Source: Fictibacillus nanhaiensis
GTDB lineage: Bacteria > Bacillota > Bacilli > Bacillales > Fictibacillaceae
Assembly (NCBI RefSeq): GCF_019801215.1
Contig: NZ_JAHVJO010000001.1
Span: 682,001 to 746,000 of the forward strand
DNA length: 64,000 nt
Reading direction: 5' to 3'
In this document: positions 1 to 9,921 of the stretch, in pieces
Position numbering within the stretch: position 1 is the first letter of the stretch
How the letters are laid out: every line of letters begins with the position of its first letter
Made by a program: the position numbers and the translations under genes
The notes under the pieces: generated by a model
What the model was told of the DNA's origin: nothing
The model's database searches: none
What the model saw: the letters and a program-made list of their open reading frames with translations, nothing else

Positions 1-6
1 GTTAAG

Positions 7-423
7 ATGAAAATAGCTCTTATTGCGCACGATAAGAAGAAAAACGATATGATCAATTTCACAGTGGCATATGCTCCTATCCTAAAAGATCACACATTAT
101 TTGCTACTGGAACGACGGGTTCTAAAATAAAAGAAGCGACTAATCTTCCAATCAGACGATTCCAATCAGGTCCATTAGGCGGTGATCAGCAGATCGGAGC
201 TTTAATCGCAGAGAATGAACTCGATCTTGTTCTGTTCTTCAGAGACCCATTGACCGCTCAACCTCATGAACCTGATGTATCTGCATTGATGCGTCTATGT
301 GATGTTTATCAGATACCCCTCGCCACAAATGTTGCGAGTGCGGAACTCTTCATTCGTTCATTAGAACGAGGAGATTTAGACTGGCGCAAAATTATCGATG
401 AAAGAGAGTCAGAGAATCAATGA
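7..423 (+). CDS. mgsA: methylglyoxal synthase
   Basis: Converts dihydroxyacetone phosphate to methylglyoxal and phosphate, a cytoplasmic overflow bypass of lower glycolysis. The 138 residues are full length for the family. Visible motifs are GTTG (residues 35-38), [12 protein letters not shown] with the catalytic Asp60, and the block [15 protein letters not shown] holding His87 and Asp90, which correspond to the active-site residues of the E. coli enzyme. The protein begins [12 protein letters not shown] like the Bacillus orthologue, so the start near the window edge is probably right although its ribosome site is cut off. Its stop overlaps the bshB1 start in an ATGA. In B. subtilis the same gene precedes bshB1-bshA, which makes sense because bacillithiol helps remove methylglyoxal. 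Confidence 0.95.
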   Translation: MKIALIAHDKKKNDMINFTVAYAPILKDHTLFATGTTGSKIKEATNLPIRRFQSGPLGGDQQIGALIAENELDLVLFFRDPLTAQPHEPDVSALMRLCDVYQIPLATNVASAELFIRSLERGDLDWRKIIDERESENQ

Positions 424-1112
424 ATCTAAATAACTGGCTTGTATTCGGTGCACATGCAGACGATGTGGAGATCGGGATGGGAGCTACAATAAAAAAAGAA
501 ACGATAAGAGGCCGTAACGTTACTATTTGTGACTTGACCGAGGCTGAACTTTCTTCTAATGGCAACGTTGATATCCGGAAGAAAGAAGCTGAAGACGCTT
601 CTACGATTTTAGGTGTTCAAAAAAGGATTAACTTAAACCTTCCTGATCGGGGTCTTTATATACACGAAGAGTACATCATGCATCTCGTTACTTGTATACG
701 GAAGGAAAAACCTGAATATGTTTTTGCGCCATACTGGGTTGATAGACATCCCGATCATGGAAATTGTTCCAGGTTAGTAAAAGAAGCTGTTTTTTCTGCA
801 GGTATCAAAAAGATAAACGATAGAGACAATCTGCCTGCTCATAAGGTAAAAAAAGTCTTCTATTATTTCATAAACAGCACAGAAAAACCAACCCTTCTCG
901 TAGATGTAAGTGAGACTTATTCTTTTAAGCTCCAGGCGCTAAATGCATATCCTTCCCAATTTATTAAAACCGTTGGCAGTGTTGATACACCTTTGACAAA
1001 CGGATATATCGAACGAGTAGAAGCACGTGATAGACTGTTTGGATTTGAGGCAGGAAGAGCTTATGCTGAAGGTTTTATTACGGAACAAACGTTTGTTGCA
1101 GACTATCTATAA
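420..1112 (+). CDS. bshB1: bacillithiol biosynthesis deacetylase BshB1
   Basis: Deacetylates N-acetylglucosaminyl-malate to glucosaminyl-malate, the second step of bacillithiol synthesis. It is a zinc-dependent PIG-L/LmbE deacetylase: the metal motif [10 protein letters not shown] (His12, Asp14, Asp15) is at the N terminus and a second HPDH motif lies near residue 110. At 230 residues it has the normal length. The ATG overlaps the mgsA stop by four bases, implying translational coupling, and bshA follows after 10 bp. The C-terminal [19 protein letters not shown] is typical of BshB1. A role in the neighbouring pathway is strongly supported by the adjacent bshA. Confidence 0.94.
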   Translation: MNLNNWLVFGAHADDVEIGMGATIKKETIRGRNVTICDLTEAELSSNGNVDIRKKEAEDASTILGVQKRINLNLPDRGLYIHEEYIMHLVTCIRKEKPEYVFAPYWVDRHPDHGNCSRLVKEAVFSAGIKKINDRDNLPAHKVKKVFYYFINSTEKPTLLVDVSETYSFKLQALNAYPSQFIKTVGSVDTPLTNGYIERVEARDRLFGFEAGRAYAEGFITEQTFVADYL

Positions 1113-1122
1113 GGAGAACGTT

Positions 1123-2253
1123 ATGAAGTTAAAAATAGGAATCACTTGCTATCCTACTGTAGGAGGATCGGGAGTGGTTGCAACTGAACTAGGAAAACTA
1201 TTAGCTGAAAAAGGGCATGAGATTCATTTTATTACATCAAGTATCCCATTTCGGCTAGGTAAATTTTATCCGAATATCTTTTTTCATGAGGTAGAAGTGA
1301 ACCATTATTCTGTTTTTAAGTACCCTCCCTATGATCTTGCACTTGCAAGCAAGATGGCAGAGGTGATAAAAAGAGAAAAACTGGATATTCTTCACGTGCA
1401 TTATGCTGTTCCTCATGCTGTGTGTGCAGTACTTGCTAAACAGATGGTTGACGACAATATTAAGATCGTAACAACTCTTCATGGAACGGATATTACGGTT
1501 TTAGGCTACGACCCATCGCTAAGTGAAATGATTAGATTCGGTATCGATAAATCCGATGTGGTCACAGCTGTTTCTCATCAGCTCAAAGAAGATACAGAAA
1601 AACTCTTAAACATACAAAAAGACATCATCCCAGTACATAACTTTGTTGATGAACGCGTGTATTATAGACAGGATAATTACACGGAACTCAAGAAGACATA
1701 TGGCATACAAGAAGACGAAAAAGTCATCGTTCATATTTCTAATTTCAGACCAGTTAAGCGCATAAAGGACGTCATTAAATCTTTCTCTTTGATTAGAAAA
1801 GAGATCTCTTCCAAGCTCCTATTAATAGGAAATGGTCCTGAACTGACTGTCGCATGTGAACTTGTTCGGGAACTTAACTTGGAAGAAGATGTTCTATTCC
1901 TAGGAAAACAAGAAAACGTCGGCGAACTTTTCTCGATTTGCGATCTTAAACTTTTGTTATCTGAAAAAGAAAGTTTTGGATTGGTGCTCTTAGAAGCGAT
2001 GGCGTGTGGCGTACCGGTTATCGGGACTCGAATAGGTGGTATTCCTGAGGTGATCGTTGACGGAGAGACGGGATTTATGGTTGATGTTGGAGACACGAAT
2101 GAAGTTGCTAAGAAAGCCATTTCTCTTTTGAAAAATGATGAAATGCACAACCAATTTCGAAAAAATGCGGTAGAACATGTAAGGGAAAACTTTTTATCAG
2201 AAAAAATCGTGAGTATTTACGAAGACATTTATAACTCTTTAGTAAAGGGTTGA
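1123..2253 (+). CDS. bshA: N-acetyl-alpha-D-glucosaminyl L-malate synthase BshA
   Basis: GT4 glycosyltransferase that joins UDP-GlcNAc to L-malate, the first step of bacillithiol synthesis. I chose the ATG at 1123 because AAGGAG (1111-1116) lies six bases upstream and the protein then starts [17 protein letters not shown], giving 376 residues as in B. subtilis; the frame stays open further upstream but overlaps bshB1. The N-terminal Rossmann glycine motif [11 protein letters not shown] and the C-terminal EX7E donor-site motif (ESFGLVLLE) followed by [15 protein letters not shown] are intact. It sits between bshB1 and cca in one operon. Confidence 0.95.
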   Translation: MKLKIGITCYPTVGGSGVVATELGKLLAEKGHEIHFITSSIPFRLGKFYPNIFFHEVEVNHYSVFKYPPYDLALASKMAEVIKREKLDILHVHYAVPHAVCAVLAKQMVDDNIKIVTTLHGTDITVLGYDPSLSEMIRFGIDKSDVVTAVSHQLKEDTEKLLNIQKDIIPVHNFVDERVYYRQDNYTELKKTYGIQEDEKVIVHISNFRPVKRIKDVIKSFSLIRKEISSKLLLIGNGPELTVACELVRELNLEEDVLFLGKQENVGELFSICDLKLLLSEKESFGLVLLEAMACGVPVIGTRIGGIPEVIVDGETGFMVDVGDTNEVAKKAISLLKNDEMHNQFRKNAVEHVRENFLSEKIVSIYEDIYNSLVKG

Positions 2254-2259
2254 GTTCAT

Positions 2260-3444
2260 ATGAACGAATTGTTTCAAGAAGCTTCTTACGTAATAGAGCA
2301 GATTGAAAAAGAAGGCTACAAAGCCTATTACGTTGGTGGATGTGTGCGTGATTATTGCTTAAAAAAACCGATAAAAGATATTGATATTGCATCCAACGCG
2401 AAACCTGAAGATATCCAAAGAATCTTTCCAAAAACGATTCCTGTCGGGATCGAGCATGGAACCGTCATTGTTCGCCATAATCATGTGTCTTATGAAGTAA
2501 CAACCTTTCGAAAAGAAGATCAATACAAAGATTATCGAAGACCTTCACAAGTTTGGTTTGTAGACGAATTAGAAGAAGATCTATCAAGGCGAGACTTTAC
2601 CTTCAATGCAATGGCAATGGACAAGTCATATAAGCTTATCGATCCTTTTCACGGCAGAATGGACCTGAAGAAACAGGAAATTAGAACGGTCGGAGATCCT
2701 GATCATCGTTTTTCAGAAGATCCTCTGCGTCTTATGCGTGCTTGCAGATTTATGAGCGTGTATAACATGGACATTGAGGAAAGAACGAGGGCTGCAATCG
2801 GCAATCATGCTCCTTTGTTAAAAAAAATATCAACCGAAAGAATCACGGCGGAATTTAGGAAATTATTAGAAGGTGAGCAAGCAGGAAAAGCATTGGAATT
2901 TATGCAAAGCTCTCATGTTGCGCACTATTTGCCACACCCCATTAAAGAACAAAAGAACGGGAATATGCTCACCTTCGATTGGTGTTCTCTTAAACATGAA
3001 GAACAAAGATGGGCAGCTGTGATTATTCTCTCTAAAGTGAATGACCGTAGAGATTTTCTTAAGAAATGGAAGATTCCTAATCCATTATCAAAAGCTGTTT
3101 TGGACGTTGTTGAGGCAACTTATACCGATTCGTGGTCCAAGATGAAGCTATATGAAACCTCTCTGAAGACTGCCTTATTAGGTTTACAAATACGTTGTCT
3201 ACTAAACGGTGCTCCATACCATGAAAAGGCAGAACGATTAAAACAGACAGCGTCCGAGATTCCCATTTCTTCTAGAAGTGATATCCCATTAAGGGGTGAG
3301 GATATTTTATCTATAAAAAAAGAGGTACCTGGTGAATGGGTTGGTCAGCTTTTTCAAGAGATGGAAAAGGAAATTGTTGAAGGAGAATTACCTCTTTCTG
3401 AAAGTGAGCTTATTGAATGGGTACGAAGGTGGGAACGATTATGA
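2260..3444 (+). CDS. cca: CCA tRNA nucleotidyltransferase
   Basis: Adds or repairs the 3' CCA end of tRNAs without a template. Class II nucleotidyltransferase head: YYVGGCVRD (residues 23-31), the metal-binding pair Asp40/Asp42 in KDIDIAS, and RRDFTFNAMA. The 394 residues match bacterial CCA enzymes of Bacilli, which carry the tail domain but no HD domain, and none is seen here. It starts six bases after bshA and its stop overlaps birA by four bases, so it belongs to the mgsA-bshB1-bshA-cca-birA run, the order known from Bacillus. Confidence 0.94.
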   Translation: MNELFQEASYVIEQIEKEGYKAYYVGGCVRDYCLKKPIKDIDIASNAKPEDIQRIFPKTIPVGIEHGTVIVRHNHVSYEVTTFRKEDQYKDYRRPSQVWFVDELEEDLSRRDFTFNAMAMDKSYKLIDPFHGRMDLKKQEIRTVGDPDHRFSEDPLRLMRACRFMSVYNMDIEERTRAAIGNHAPLLKKISTERITAEFRKLLEGEQAGKALEFMQSSHVAHYLPHPIKEQKNGNMLTFDWCSLKHEEQRWAAVIILSKVNDRRDFLKKWKIPNPLSKAVLDVVEATYTDSWSKMKLYETSLKTALLGLQIRCLLNGAPYHEKAERLKQTASEIPISSRSDIPLRGEDILSIKKEVPGEWVGQLFQEMEKEIVEGELPLSESELIEWVRRWERL

Positions 3445-4421
3445 AAGAAGCATTGTTGCACATGTTGACAGAAAATGAAGGTGAGTTTGTCTCCGGACAG
3501 CAGATAAGCGATAAGCTAAACTGTTCAAGAACGGCGATTTGGAAACATGTTTCAGAGCTTAGAAAGAACGGCTATACCATTGAAGCGGTTCAGAAAAGAG
3601 GGTACCGTTTATTGACCTCACCAGATCTTGTTACATCTGAAGAGGTTTCTTTATATACAGGGAAAGGAACCTTTGGAAAAAAATTCTCCTATCATTTATC
3701 TGTAAAGAGTACTCAGGAGATTGCCCATTCTTTAGCAAGAGAAGGAGCCGTTGAAGGAAGTATCGTTCTTGCTGATGAACAAACAGGTGGCAGAGGCAGA
3801 TTAGGGAGAGCGTGGCAATCGCCATCAGGAACGGGAATCTGGATGAGTCTTATTCTGCGCCCAAAGATTCCTTTGCAAAAAGCACCGCAGCTCACCTTGC
3901 TGATCGCGGTAGCCGCATCGAAAGCGATTGAAAAGGTGACAGGTCTCGAAGCTGCGATTAAATGGCCGAACGATCTATTGATCAACGGAAAAAAAGTGGC
4001 AGGGATCTTAACAGAACTGCAGGCAGAAGCAGACTCTATCCATTCGGTTATTGTTGGTATCGGCATCAATGTCAATCAAGAAAAAAAACATTTTACAGAA
4101 GAAATTGCTGAAATCGCAACAAGTCTGGCGATTGAGGGTAACAAAACGTATAAACGTGCAGAAATCGTCGGTTCCATCTTAACCGAGATCGAGAGCTTGT
4201 ATCAAAGTTACCTTCAAAATGGATTTGGAGTAATTAAATTACTTTGGGAAGCGCGTGCCTTCAGCCTAGGTAAACGAATAACAGCAAGATCTGTTTCAGG
4301 TTCTATAACAGGTTATGCAAAAGGGATAACAGATGAAGGTGTGTTGCTTCTTGAGGATGACCAAGGCGAGATTCATTCGATCTATTCTGCTGATATTGAA
4401 TTTCCTTCTCATAACGCATAA
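3441..4421 (+). CDS. birA: bifunctional biotin ligase/biotin operon repressor
   Basis: Makes biotinyl-AMP, transfers biotin to acetyl-CoA and pyruvate carboxylases, and represses biotin genes when loaded. The start is the ATG at 3441 that overlaps the cca stop, preceded by AAGGTGGG; it gives 326 residues as in B. subtilis. An N-terminal winged helix-turn-helix (about residues 5-60, SGQQISDKLNCSRTAIWKH) is followed by the ligase motif GGRGRLGRAW and by KWPNDLLINGKKVAGILTE. A C-terminal SH3-like domain ends the protein. The repressor domain shows this is the regulatory, group II type. Confidence 0.94.
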   Translation: MKEALLHMLTENEGEFVSGQQISDKLNCSRTAIWKHVSELRKNGYTIEAVQKRGYRLLTSPDLVTSEEVSLYTGKGTFGKKFSYHLSVKSTQEIAHSLAREGAVEGSIVLADEQTGGRGRLGRAWQSPSGTGIWMSLILRPKIPLQKAPQLTLLIAVAASKAIEKVTGLEAAIKWPNDLLINGKKVAGILTELQAEADSIHSVIVGIGINVNQEKKHFTEEIAEIATSLAIEGNKTYKRAEIVGSILTEIESLYQSYLQNGFGVIKLLWEARAFSLGKRITARSVSGSITGYAKGITDEGVLLLEDDQGEIHSIYSADIEFPSHNA

Positions 4422-4535
4422 GTCCATGATAATATGAGTATATAGGCGGTATCCAGCTTAGGAACTGCACTTGAAATGAGCGAAATTCCAGAACAAAAAC
4501 CACATATCTGCCTAGATCCAAAAAAGGACCGGGAC

Positions 4536-4605
4536 AGAGGAAGCAAACAAAAAAACGTCTAGGGATGTTTCCTATGCCTTCTTCCTCTTTGGAAGAAGGT
4601 TTTTT
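4536..4605 (+). terminator. rho-independent terminator in the panB leader, possible attenuator
   Basis: A perfect 9-bp stem (4577-4585 with 4591-4599, loop TCTTT) is followed by six Ts (4600-4605). It can simply end the birA operon. However AGAGGAAG at 4536-4543 is complementary to CTTCCTCT at 4581-4588, inside the 5' arm, so an antiterminator fold is possible. The hairpin is certain from sequence; the regulatory switch is inference. Confidence 0.75.
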
Positions 4606-4614
4606 GCACTCTGG

Positions 4615-4635
4615 CCCTGTTAAAAAACAGGGAGG
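4615..4635 (+). promoter_or_regulatory. hairpin covering the panB ribosome-binding site
   Basis: CCCTGT (4615-4620) pairs with ACAGGG (4627-4632) across a TAAAAA loop. The 3' arm overlaps the panB Shine-Dalgarno AGGGAGG (4629-4635), seven bases before the ATG. It could limit translation, but a 6-bp stem is modest. Confidence 0.5.
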
Positions 4636-4642
4636 AAATAAA

Positions 4643-5479
4643 ATGAAAACAACAAAAAGCTTTCTCAAAATGAAAAGAGACGGTGAGAAAATTACGATGG
4701 TAACCGCATACGATTATCCATCGGCGGTAATCTGCGAAAAAGCAGAGATGGATCTGCTGTTAGTCGGAGATTCACTCGGAATGGTCGTTTTAGGGTATGA
4801 ATCTACAATTCCTGTAACAATGGAAGATATGATTCATCATACAAAAGCGGTGAAACGAGGAGCTCCAAACACATTTATCGTTACAGATATGCCTTTTATG
4901 ACTTATCATGGATCAATTGATGAGACGTTAAAAAATGCAAGAAGAATCATGCAGGAAAGCGGTGCGTCAGCTGTAAAGCTTGAAGGTGGAAAACATGTCA
5001 TCCGCACAATCGAAGTTCTGACTGACGCCGGCGTTCCTGTAATGGGCCATCTCGGGCTAACACCACAAATGGTCGGTGTAATGGGCGGATATAGTGTGCA
5101 GGCAAAAGGCGAAGAAGAAGCAAACCGGCTAGTAGAAGAAAGTCTTTTGTTAGAAAATGCAGGGGCTTTCGCCGTTGTGCTCGAGTGTGTGCCTCAGCAG
5201 CTTGCTGAGATCGTATCCAAAAGGTTGAACATACCAGTGATCGGTATAGGTGCAGGGAAGCATACTGATGGTCAGGTTCTTGTCTATCACGATATGATCG
5301 GATATGGCTTTCATCATATTCCTAAATTTGTGAAGGCATATGGAAATGTTAAAGATGTAATGATGGAAGGACTTATGAAGTATAAAAAAGATGTTCAGCA
5401 AATGAAGTTTCCACAAGAAGACCACAGCTTCAACATGAAGGCTGAAACACTTGACCGTTTGTATGGGGGAGTAAAGTAA
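4643..5479 (+). CDS. panB: 3-methyl-2-oxobutanoate hydroxymethyltransferase
   Basis: First committed step of pantothenate synthesis: transfers a hydroxymethyl group from methylene-tetrahydrofolate to alpha-ketoisovalerate, giving ketopantoate. The chosen ATG follows AGGGAGG with seven-base spacing and gives 278 residues, the family length. The protein starts [17 protein letters not shown] and carries [23 protein letters not shown] (metal-binding Asp), KLEGG and [15 protein letters not shown] blocks of a PanB TIM barrel. Its stop overlaps the panC ATG by one base, so panB, panC and panD form a coupled operon. ketopantoate reductase (panE) is not in the window. Confidence 0.95.
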   Translation: MKTTKSFLKMKRDGEKITMVTAYDYPSAVICEKAEMDLLLVGDSLGMVVLGYESTIPVTMEDMIHHTKAVKRGAPNTFIVTDMPFMTYHGSIDETLKNARRIMQESGASAVKLEGGKHVIRTIEVLTDAGVPVMGHLGLTPQMVGVMGGYSVQAKGEEEANRLVEESLLLENAGAFAVVLECVPQQLAEIVSKRLNIPVIGIGAGKHTDGQVLVYHDMIGYGFHHIPKFVKAYGNVKDVMMEGLMKYKKDVQQMKFPQEDHSFNMKAETLDRLYGGVK

Positions 5480-6363
5480 TGAAAATAGTGAAAAGCACCC
5501 AAGTCATGCAAAAAGAAATGAATCTGGAAAAAACAGCTGGAAAAACGATCGGATTTGTTCCAACAATGGGTTATCTGCACGAAGGTCATCTTTCTCTGAT
5601 AAAACAAGCAAAAGAAGAATGTGACATAATCGTCGTCAGCATTTTTGTTAATCCTCTGCAGTTTGGTCCGAACGAAGATTTTGACCGTTATCCGAGAGAT
5701 TTTGAACGTGACAAAAAACTTGCTGAAGAGGCGGGAGCAGATGTTCTTTTTTGTCCCGAAACAAAAGACATGTATCCAGAAGAGCCTGTCGTAACCGTTT
5801 CTGTTAATAGGCGTGTTGATGCACTTTGCGGGAAGACCCGAATAGGTCATTTTGATGGTGTTGCGACCGTTCTTACAAAACTATTCAACATCGTTTCTCC
5901 GAATAAAGCTTTTTTTGGAATGAAAGATGCCCAGCAAGTTGCCGTCGTTACAGGTCTAGTTGAGGACTTTAATATTCAAGTAGAGATTATTGGGTGTGAA
6001 ACAAAACGAGAAGCGGATGGTCTAGCGATGAGTTCAAGGAATGTCTACCTTGACGAAAACGAAAGAAAAGAAGCTCTTCATCTGTTCCAATCGTTATCGA
6101 GAGCACAAGATTGGCTCTTGAAGTATGATAGTGGTGACACAGAACAAAAGATGATAAAATACTTGGAGGAACACACGAGCGGTTCTGTAGAATATTGCAA
6201 GATATTATCGTATCCAGAGCTTCTTCCTCCAACCAAAAGTGACAAGCGGCTCATCTTCGCTGTCAGTGTGAAGTTTAACAAAGCTCGTTTAATTGATAAT
6301 GTCATCATAGACAATATGTTCATAAAAACAGAGAGTGAGGAAGAAACATGTTCCGTACATTAA
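5479..6363 (+). CDS. panC: pantothenate synthetase (pantoate--beta-alanine ligase)
   Basis: Condenses pantoate with beta-alanine using ATP through a pantoyl-adenylate. The nucleotidyl-transferase motif [14 protein letters not shown] (HIGH-like HEGH) is near residue 30, followed by [20 protein letters not shown], the KMKS-region [10 protein letters not shown] and the SSRNVYL block. At 294 residues it is slightly longer than the usual 280-286. It overlaps panB by one base and panD by 16 bases, the tightest packing of the three genes. Confidence 0.95.
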   Translation: MKIVKSTQVMQKEMNLEKTAGKTIGFVPTMGYLHEGHLSLIKQAKEECDIIVVSIFVNPLQFGPNEDFDRYPRDFERDKKLAEEAGADVLFCPETKDMYPEEPVVTVSVNRRVDALCGKTRIGHFDGVATVLTKLFNIVSPNKAFFGMKDAQQVAVVTGLVEDFNIQVEIIGCETKREADGLAMSSRNVYLDENERKEALHLFQSLSRAQDWLLKYDSGDTEQKMIKYLEEHTSGSVEYCKILSYPELLPPTKSDKRLIFAVSVKFNKARLIDNVIIDNMFIKTESEEETCSVH

Positions 6364-6731
6364 TGAAAGCAAAAATACATCGTGCAACTGTAACAGAATC
6401 CAACTTAAACTATGTTGGCAGCATAACGATCGATGAAGACATACTAGATGCAGTGGATATGATACCGAACGAAAAAGTCCAAATTGTAAATAATAATAAT
6501 GGTGCTCGTTTTGAGACATATATCATCCCTGGAAAAAGAGGTTCTGGTGTGATGTGCTTAAATGGTGCAGCTGCTAGACTCGTTCAAGAAGGCGATACAA
6601 TCATTGTTATCTCTTATGCCATGTTTGACGAAGCAGAAGCCAAAAATCATCAGCCGAAAGTAGCAATCATGGATAAAAATAACAACATACAAGATATGAT
6701 AGGTGTTGAACCTGAGGCTACAATCTATTAA
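6348..6731 (+). CDS. panD: aspartate 1-decarboxylase
   Basis: Pyruvoyl-dependent enzyme that makes beta-alanine from aspartate for PanC. The self-cleavage site Gly24-Ser25 (NYVGSITI) is intact, Arg54-type and Tyr58-type positions (RFETYII) and the NGAAARL loop are present, and the length of 127 residues is exact for the family. The start lies inside the 3' end of panC, which implies translational coupling. dinG follows after 49 bp. Confidence 0.95.
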   Translation: MFRTLMKAKIHRATVTESNLNYVGSITIDEDILDAVDMIPNEKVQIVNNNNGARFETYIIPGKRGSGVMCLNGAAARLVQEGDTIIVISYAMFDEAEAKNHQPKVAIMDKNNNIQDMIGVEPEATIY

Positions 6732-6780
6732 TAATCATTTTTTTAAATATATAGCCACAGGGGAATGAGGTGAATTGGGT

Positions 6781-9594
6781 ATGACACGACGATTTGTCGT
6801 TATCGATTTTGAAACAACAGGAAATTCAGCAGCTAAAGGAGACCGGATTATCCAAATTGGTGCGGTCGCGGTTGAGGCAGGAAAGATAACGGACAGATTT
6901 TCAACGTTTATCCAGCCAGGCGTTCCCATCCCCCCTTTTATCGAGCAATTAACAGGTATAACGGATGATATGGTAAAAGATGCTCCGTTATTTGAAGAAG
7001 TGGCGCCAAAGCTCCTTCAGATGTTAGAAGGAGCTTATTTTGTTGCGCATAACGTTATGTTTGATTATTCGTTTTTGCAAGGGGAGCTTGATCGGTCTGG
7101 TTATTCCCCTCTTTCAATGCCTCTGATCGATACGGTTGAGCTGTCAAGACTTCTTCTTTTAGGTGCCGATGGTTATCAGCTAGGAATGCTTGCAGATTAC
7201 TTAGGACTTGAGCATGAGAACCCGCATCAAGCTGACAGTGATGCGGAAGTAACGGCAATGCTTCTTATGCATCTGCTTGAGAAACTTGAGAACCTGCCGT
7301 TGTTGACGCTTGAGCGTCTGACTCCGTTTCTAAAAAAATTGCAAAGCTCTTTAGAGAGCATTGTTAACGAAATGATTGGAGAAAAATCAGCTTTTTTAGC
7401 GGATGAAGAAACGTATGATTTTTATCGCAAATTGGCGCTTAAAAAGAAAATGATCCAATCAGATGCCCAAATTGAAGAGGAAGACCAAGTAGAACTAGAA
7501 AATATTGATGTTCAACATCAACTTAAAAACCATATGAAACATTATGAGGTGCGCGAGAGTCAGCAGAAGATGGTTGAGCTTGTAGATGAAGCATTAGAGA
7601 CAAGTCAGCACCTTGTAATCGAGGCAGGTACGGGAGTAGGGAAATCATTAGGGTATCTCATTCCCGGTATCCGTTTTGCAAAAGAGAAGGACCGCCCCCT
7701 TGTTGTTTCTACACACACCGTTCAACTACAGCAACAATTGCTGGAACGAGATGTTCCGCTGTTAAAAAAAATTATGCCGTTTGATTTTTCAGCAACTTTA
7801 TTAAAAGGCAGAAATCATTATTTGTGCTTGAGAAAGTTTGAGCATACATTAATGGATCATCATGATGATAATTACGATATGAATTTTACAAAAGCTCAAC
7901 TGATCATATGGCTGACAGAAACGGAACAAGGGGATGTTGAAGAACTTTCAATGGCTTCTGGCGGAAAATTGTTTTGGAATACGGTAAAAAGTGATGCGAA
8001 TTCTTGTTTGAACCATCGTTGTCCATGGTTTTCCAGATGCTTCTATCACAAGCAAAGAAGAGCAGCGCATGAATCAGACTTGGTCATTACGAACCATGCT
8101 TTGTTGTTTACAGATTTGAAGTCTGATTCTCAGCTTCTGCCTTCTTATAAAGAAGCAGTGCTGGATGAAGCACATCATATTGAAGAAGTTGTAAGCGATC
8201 ATTTTGGTAAAGAATCCGATTATTTTACCTTTCAAAAGCTATTAGACCGGCTTTCTACTACAGATGGCGATGGGATGATGAACACGTTAAGAGAGCTTAG
8301 CGATCTTCTTGAAGTTCCTCAATATGAGAAGTATTTTACGAAATGGGACACCTTGTTCTTGGAAGTGAAGAACGAACTCGATGATATGTTCAAACAAATA
8401 AAATCCATTTGTGTAACGAAAGCGAGATCTTCACGCTCTTCAGAATTAACGAAATTAACCCTTCGATATACGAAAGAAGATGTGGAATCAAGTGCTTGGG
8501 AGCCTGTTCTTGAAATGAGTGAGAGAGCACGTCAGTTTATAACCGATCTAGTACGGCCGGTAAAACGCCTTTTAAAGAGTCTTGATCAATATGAAGAACA
8601 TTTAACGGTAAAACAAAAAGGATTTCTAGTGGATATTGAAGGCTTGATGAATGATCTGCATGATGAAGTGACAGATCTGCATCATCTTCTGTCTTGTCCG
8701 CTTTCTCAGGAAGTATATTGGATGGAAGCTGAGCCAAAAGGACCAAGACACGCCGTTACTCTTTACGCCAAACCAGTTGAAATCGATCAACTATTAGCAG
8801 ATGAATTTTTTGGCAAAAAAAGCAGTATTGTCATGACTTCTGCTACGATGAGTGTAAAAAAATCGTTCCGTTATATAACTGAACGATTAGGACTGCTTGA
8901 TTTTGGCCCATTGAACGCTCAGCTCCCTTCTCCTTTTGAATATGAGAAGCAGGCAAGACTGATGGTGCCAACGGATATCCCGCTGATTAATGAAGTCGAC
9001 CAGAAAACATTCGTCGAAAGAATATCGTCCTCTCTTTACGAGATAGCAAAAGTGACGAAAGGACGTATGCTCGTTTTATTTACATCATACGATATGCTAA
9101 AAGAAACACATACAGCGTTTAAAGCTCTGATGAATCAAGAAGAGTTTGTTTTAATTGCACAAGGAGTGGACAGCGGAAGTCGTGCACGTCTCACAAAGAA
9201 CTTTCAGCGATTTGATAACAGCATTCTTTTCGGAACAAGCAGCTTTTGGGAAGGCATCGATATCCCAGGAGATGATCTATCTTGTCTCGTCATTATTCGA
9301 CTGCCGTTTACACCTCCGGATCAGCCCGTGATGGCTGCCAAAAGTGAAAAACTGAAGGCTGAGGGAGGAAATCCATTCTATGATCTCTCACTCCCACAAG
9401 CCATAATTCGTTTTAAACAAGGATTCGGACGTCTAGTTAGAAGCGGAAGAGACAAAGGAGCTGTGTTTGTTTTTGATCGCCGGGTAATTGAAACGAGATA
9501 TGGCAAATCATTTATTCAGTCGCTGCCAAAACTGCCGGTTTCTATTAAACCTGTGAATGATCTAGTAGAAGAACTTCGAGAATGGATGGATTAA
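6781..9594 (+). CDS. dinG: DinG-family ATP-dependent helicase with N-terminal DnaQ-like exonuclease
   Basis: Superfamily 2 DNA helicase/nuclease of the Firmicutes DinG type. I prefer the ATG at 6781 over the TTG at 6775 because GAGGTG (6767-6772) is eight bases from the ATG; this gives 937 residues. Residues 1-170 are a DEDD exonuclease (Asp9, Glu11 in FVVIDFETTG; AHNVMFDYSF; HQADSDAEV). The helicase follows with Walker A AGTGVGKS near 283, DEAH at 462-465, SATMS and a C-terminal FKQGFGRLVRSGRD. Cys349, 409, 414 and 420 are spaced like the iron-sulfur ligands of XPD/DinG helicases; whether a cluster forms is not certain, since the S. aureus enzyme is reported to lack one. Confidence 0.93.
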   Translation: MTRRFVVIDFETTGNSAAKGDRIIQIGAVAVEAGKITDRFSTFIQPGVPIPPFIEQLTGITDDMVKDAPLFEEVAPKLLQMLEGAYFVAHNVMFDYSFLQGELDRSGYSPLSMPLIDTVELSRLLLLGADGYQLGMLADYLGLEHENPHQADSDAEVTAMLLMHLLEKLENLPLLTLERLTPFLKKLQSSLESIVNEMIGEKSAFLADEETYDFYRKLALKKKMIQSDAQIEEEDQVELENIDVQHQLKNHMKHYEVRESQQKMVELVDEALETSQHLVIEAGTGVGKSLGYLIPGIRFAKEKDRPLVVSTHTVQLQQQLLERDVPLLKKIMPFDFSATLLKGRNHYLCLRKFEHTLMDHHDDNYDMNFTKAQLIIWLTETEQGDVEELSMASGGKLFWNTVKSDANSCLNHRCPWFSRCFYHKQRRAAHESDLVITNHALLFTDLKSDSQLLPSYKEAVLDEAHHIEEVVSDHFGKESDYFTFQKLLDRLSTTDGDGMMNTLRELSDLLEVPQYEKYFTKWDTLFLEVKNELDDMFKQIKSICVTKARSSRSSELTKLTLRYTKEDVESSAWEPVLEMSERARQFITDLVRPVKRLLKSLDQYEEHLTVKQKGFLVDIEGLMNDLHDEVTDLHHLLSCPLSQEVYWMEAEPKGPRHAVTLYAKPVEIDQLLADEFFGKKSSIVMTSATMSVKKSFRYITERLGLLDFGPLNAQLPSPFEYEKQARLMVPTDIPLINEVDQKTFVERISSSLYEIAKVTKGRMLVLFTSYDMLKETHTAFKALMNQEEFVLIAQGVDSGSRARLTKNFQRFDNSILFGTSSFWEGIDIPGDDLSCLVIIRLPFTPPDQPVMAAKSEKLKAEGGNPFYDLSLPQAIIRFKQGFGRLVRSGRDKGAVFVFDRRVIETRYGKSFIQSLPKLPVSIKPVNDLVEELREWMD

Positions 9595-9604
9595 CAAGGA
9601 AAAG

Positions 9605-9630
9605 GAGAAGAAATACACTTCTCTTTTTTT
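9605..9630 (+). terminator. terminator after dinG
   Basis: GAGAAG (9605-9610) pairs with CTTCTC (9618-9623), followed by seven Ts. The stem is short but the T tract is strong and it sits 10 bases after the dinG stop. Confidence 0.6.
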
Positions 9631-9693
9631 CTTTATTTAAAGCATGAATCGCGGTTTTTTCAGCATTCTAAAGTACCACTTTAATCGAAATTC

Positions 9694-9702
9694 TGATATA
9701 GT
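9694..9702 (+). promoter_or_regulatory. extended -10 promoter for ypmA-ypmB-aspB
   Basis: TG-A-TATAGT (9694-9702) forms an extended -10 element 36 bases before the ypmA start and after the dinG terminator. No clear -35 is seen. SigA-type promoter inferred. Confidence 0.45.
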
Positions 9703-9738
9703 AAACAAGGATAAGTTTCATTGTAGGGAGGAAGAACA

Positions 9739-9909
9739 GTGGAAAGTAAAATTGAAGTTCTTTCGACAGTTAAGGTTGATAAGTCTAGTGATTTGTATAA
9801 GGTAGTATCTGAACTGAACAAAACATTGAAACATCAAGATTTAATGTTTGGGTTGGCGTTAGATGAAGAGAATAATAACAAGATGATTTTTACGATCTAT
9901 CGCACGTAG
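9739..9909 (+). CDS. ypmA: small protein YpmA
   Basis: A 56-residue protein starting at GTG with GGGAGG upstream. It closely resembles B. subtilis YpmA as I recall it: MESKIEVLSTVKVD at the start and FGLALDEENNNKMIFTIYRT at the end. The fold and function are unknown. It lies between dinG and ypmB as in Bacillus, 12 bp ahead of ypmB, which suggests co-transcription with ypmB and aspB. It is below the usual ORF length cut-off but conservation of context and sequence makes it a secure gene. Confidence 0.88.
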   Translation: MESKIEVLSTVKVDKSSDLYKVVSELNKTLKHQDLMFGLALDEENNNKMIFTIYRT

Positions 9910-9921
9910 AGAGGCTGAAAT

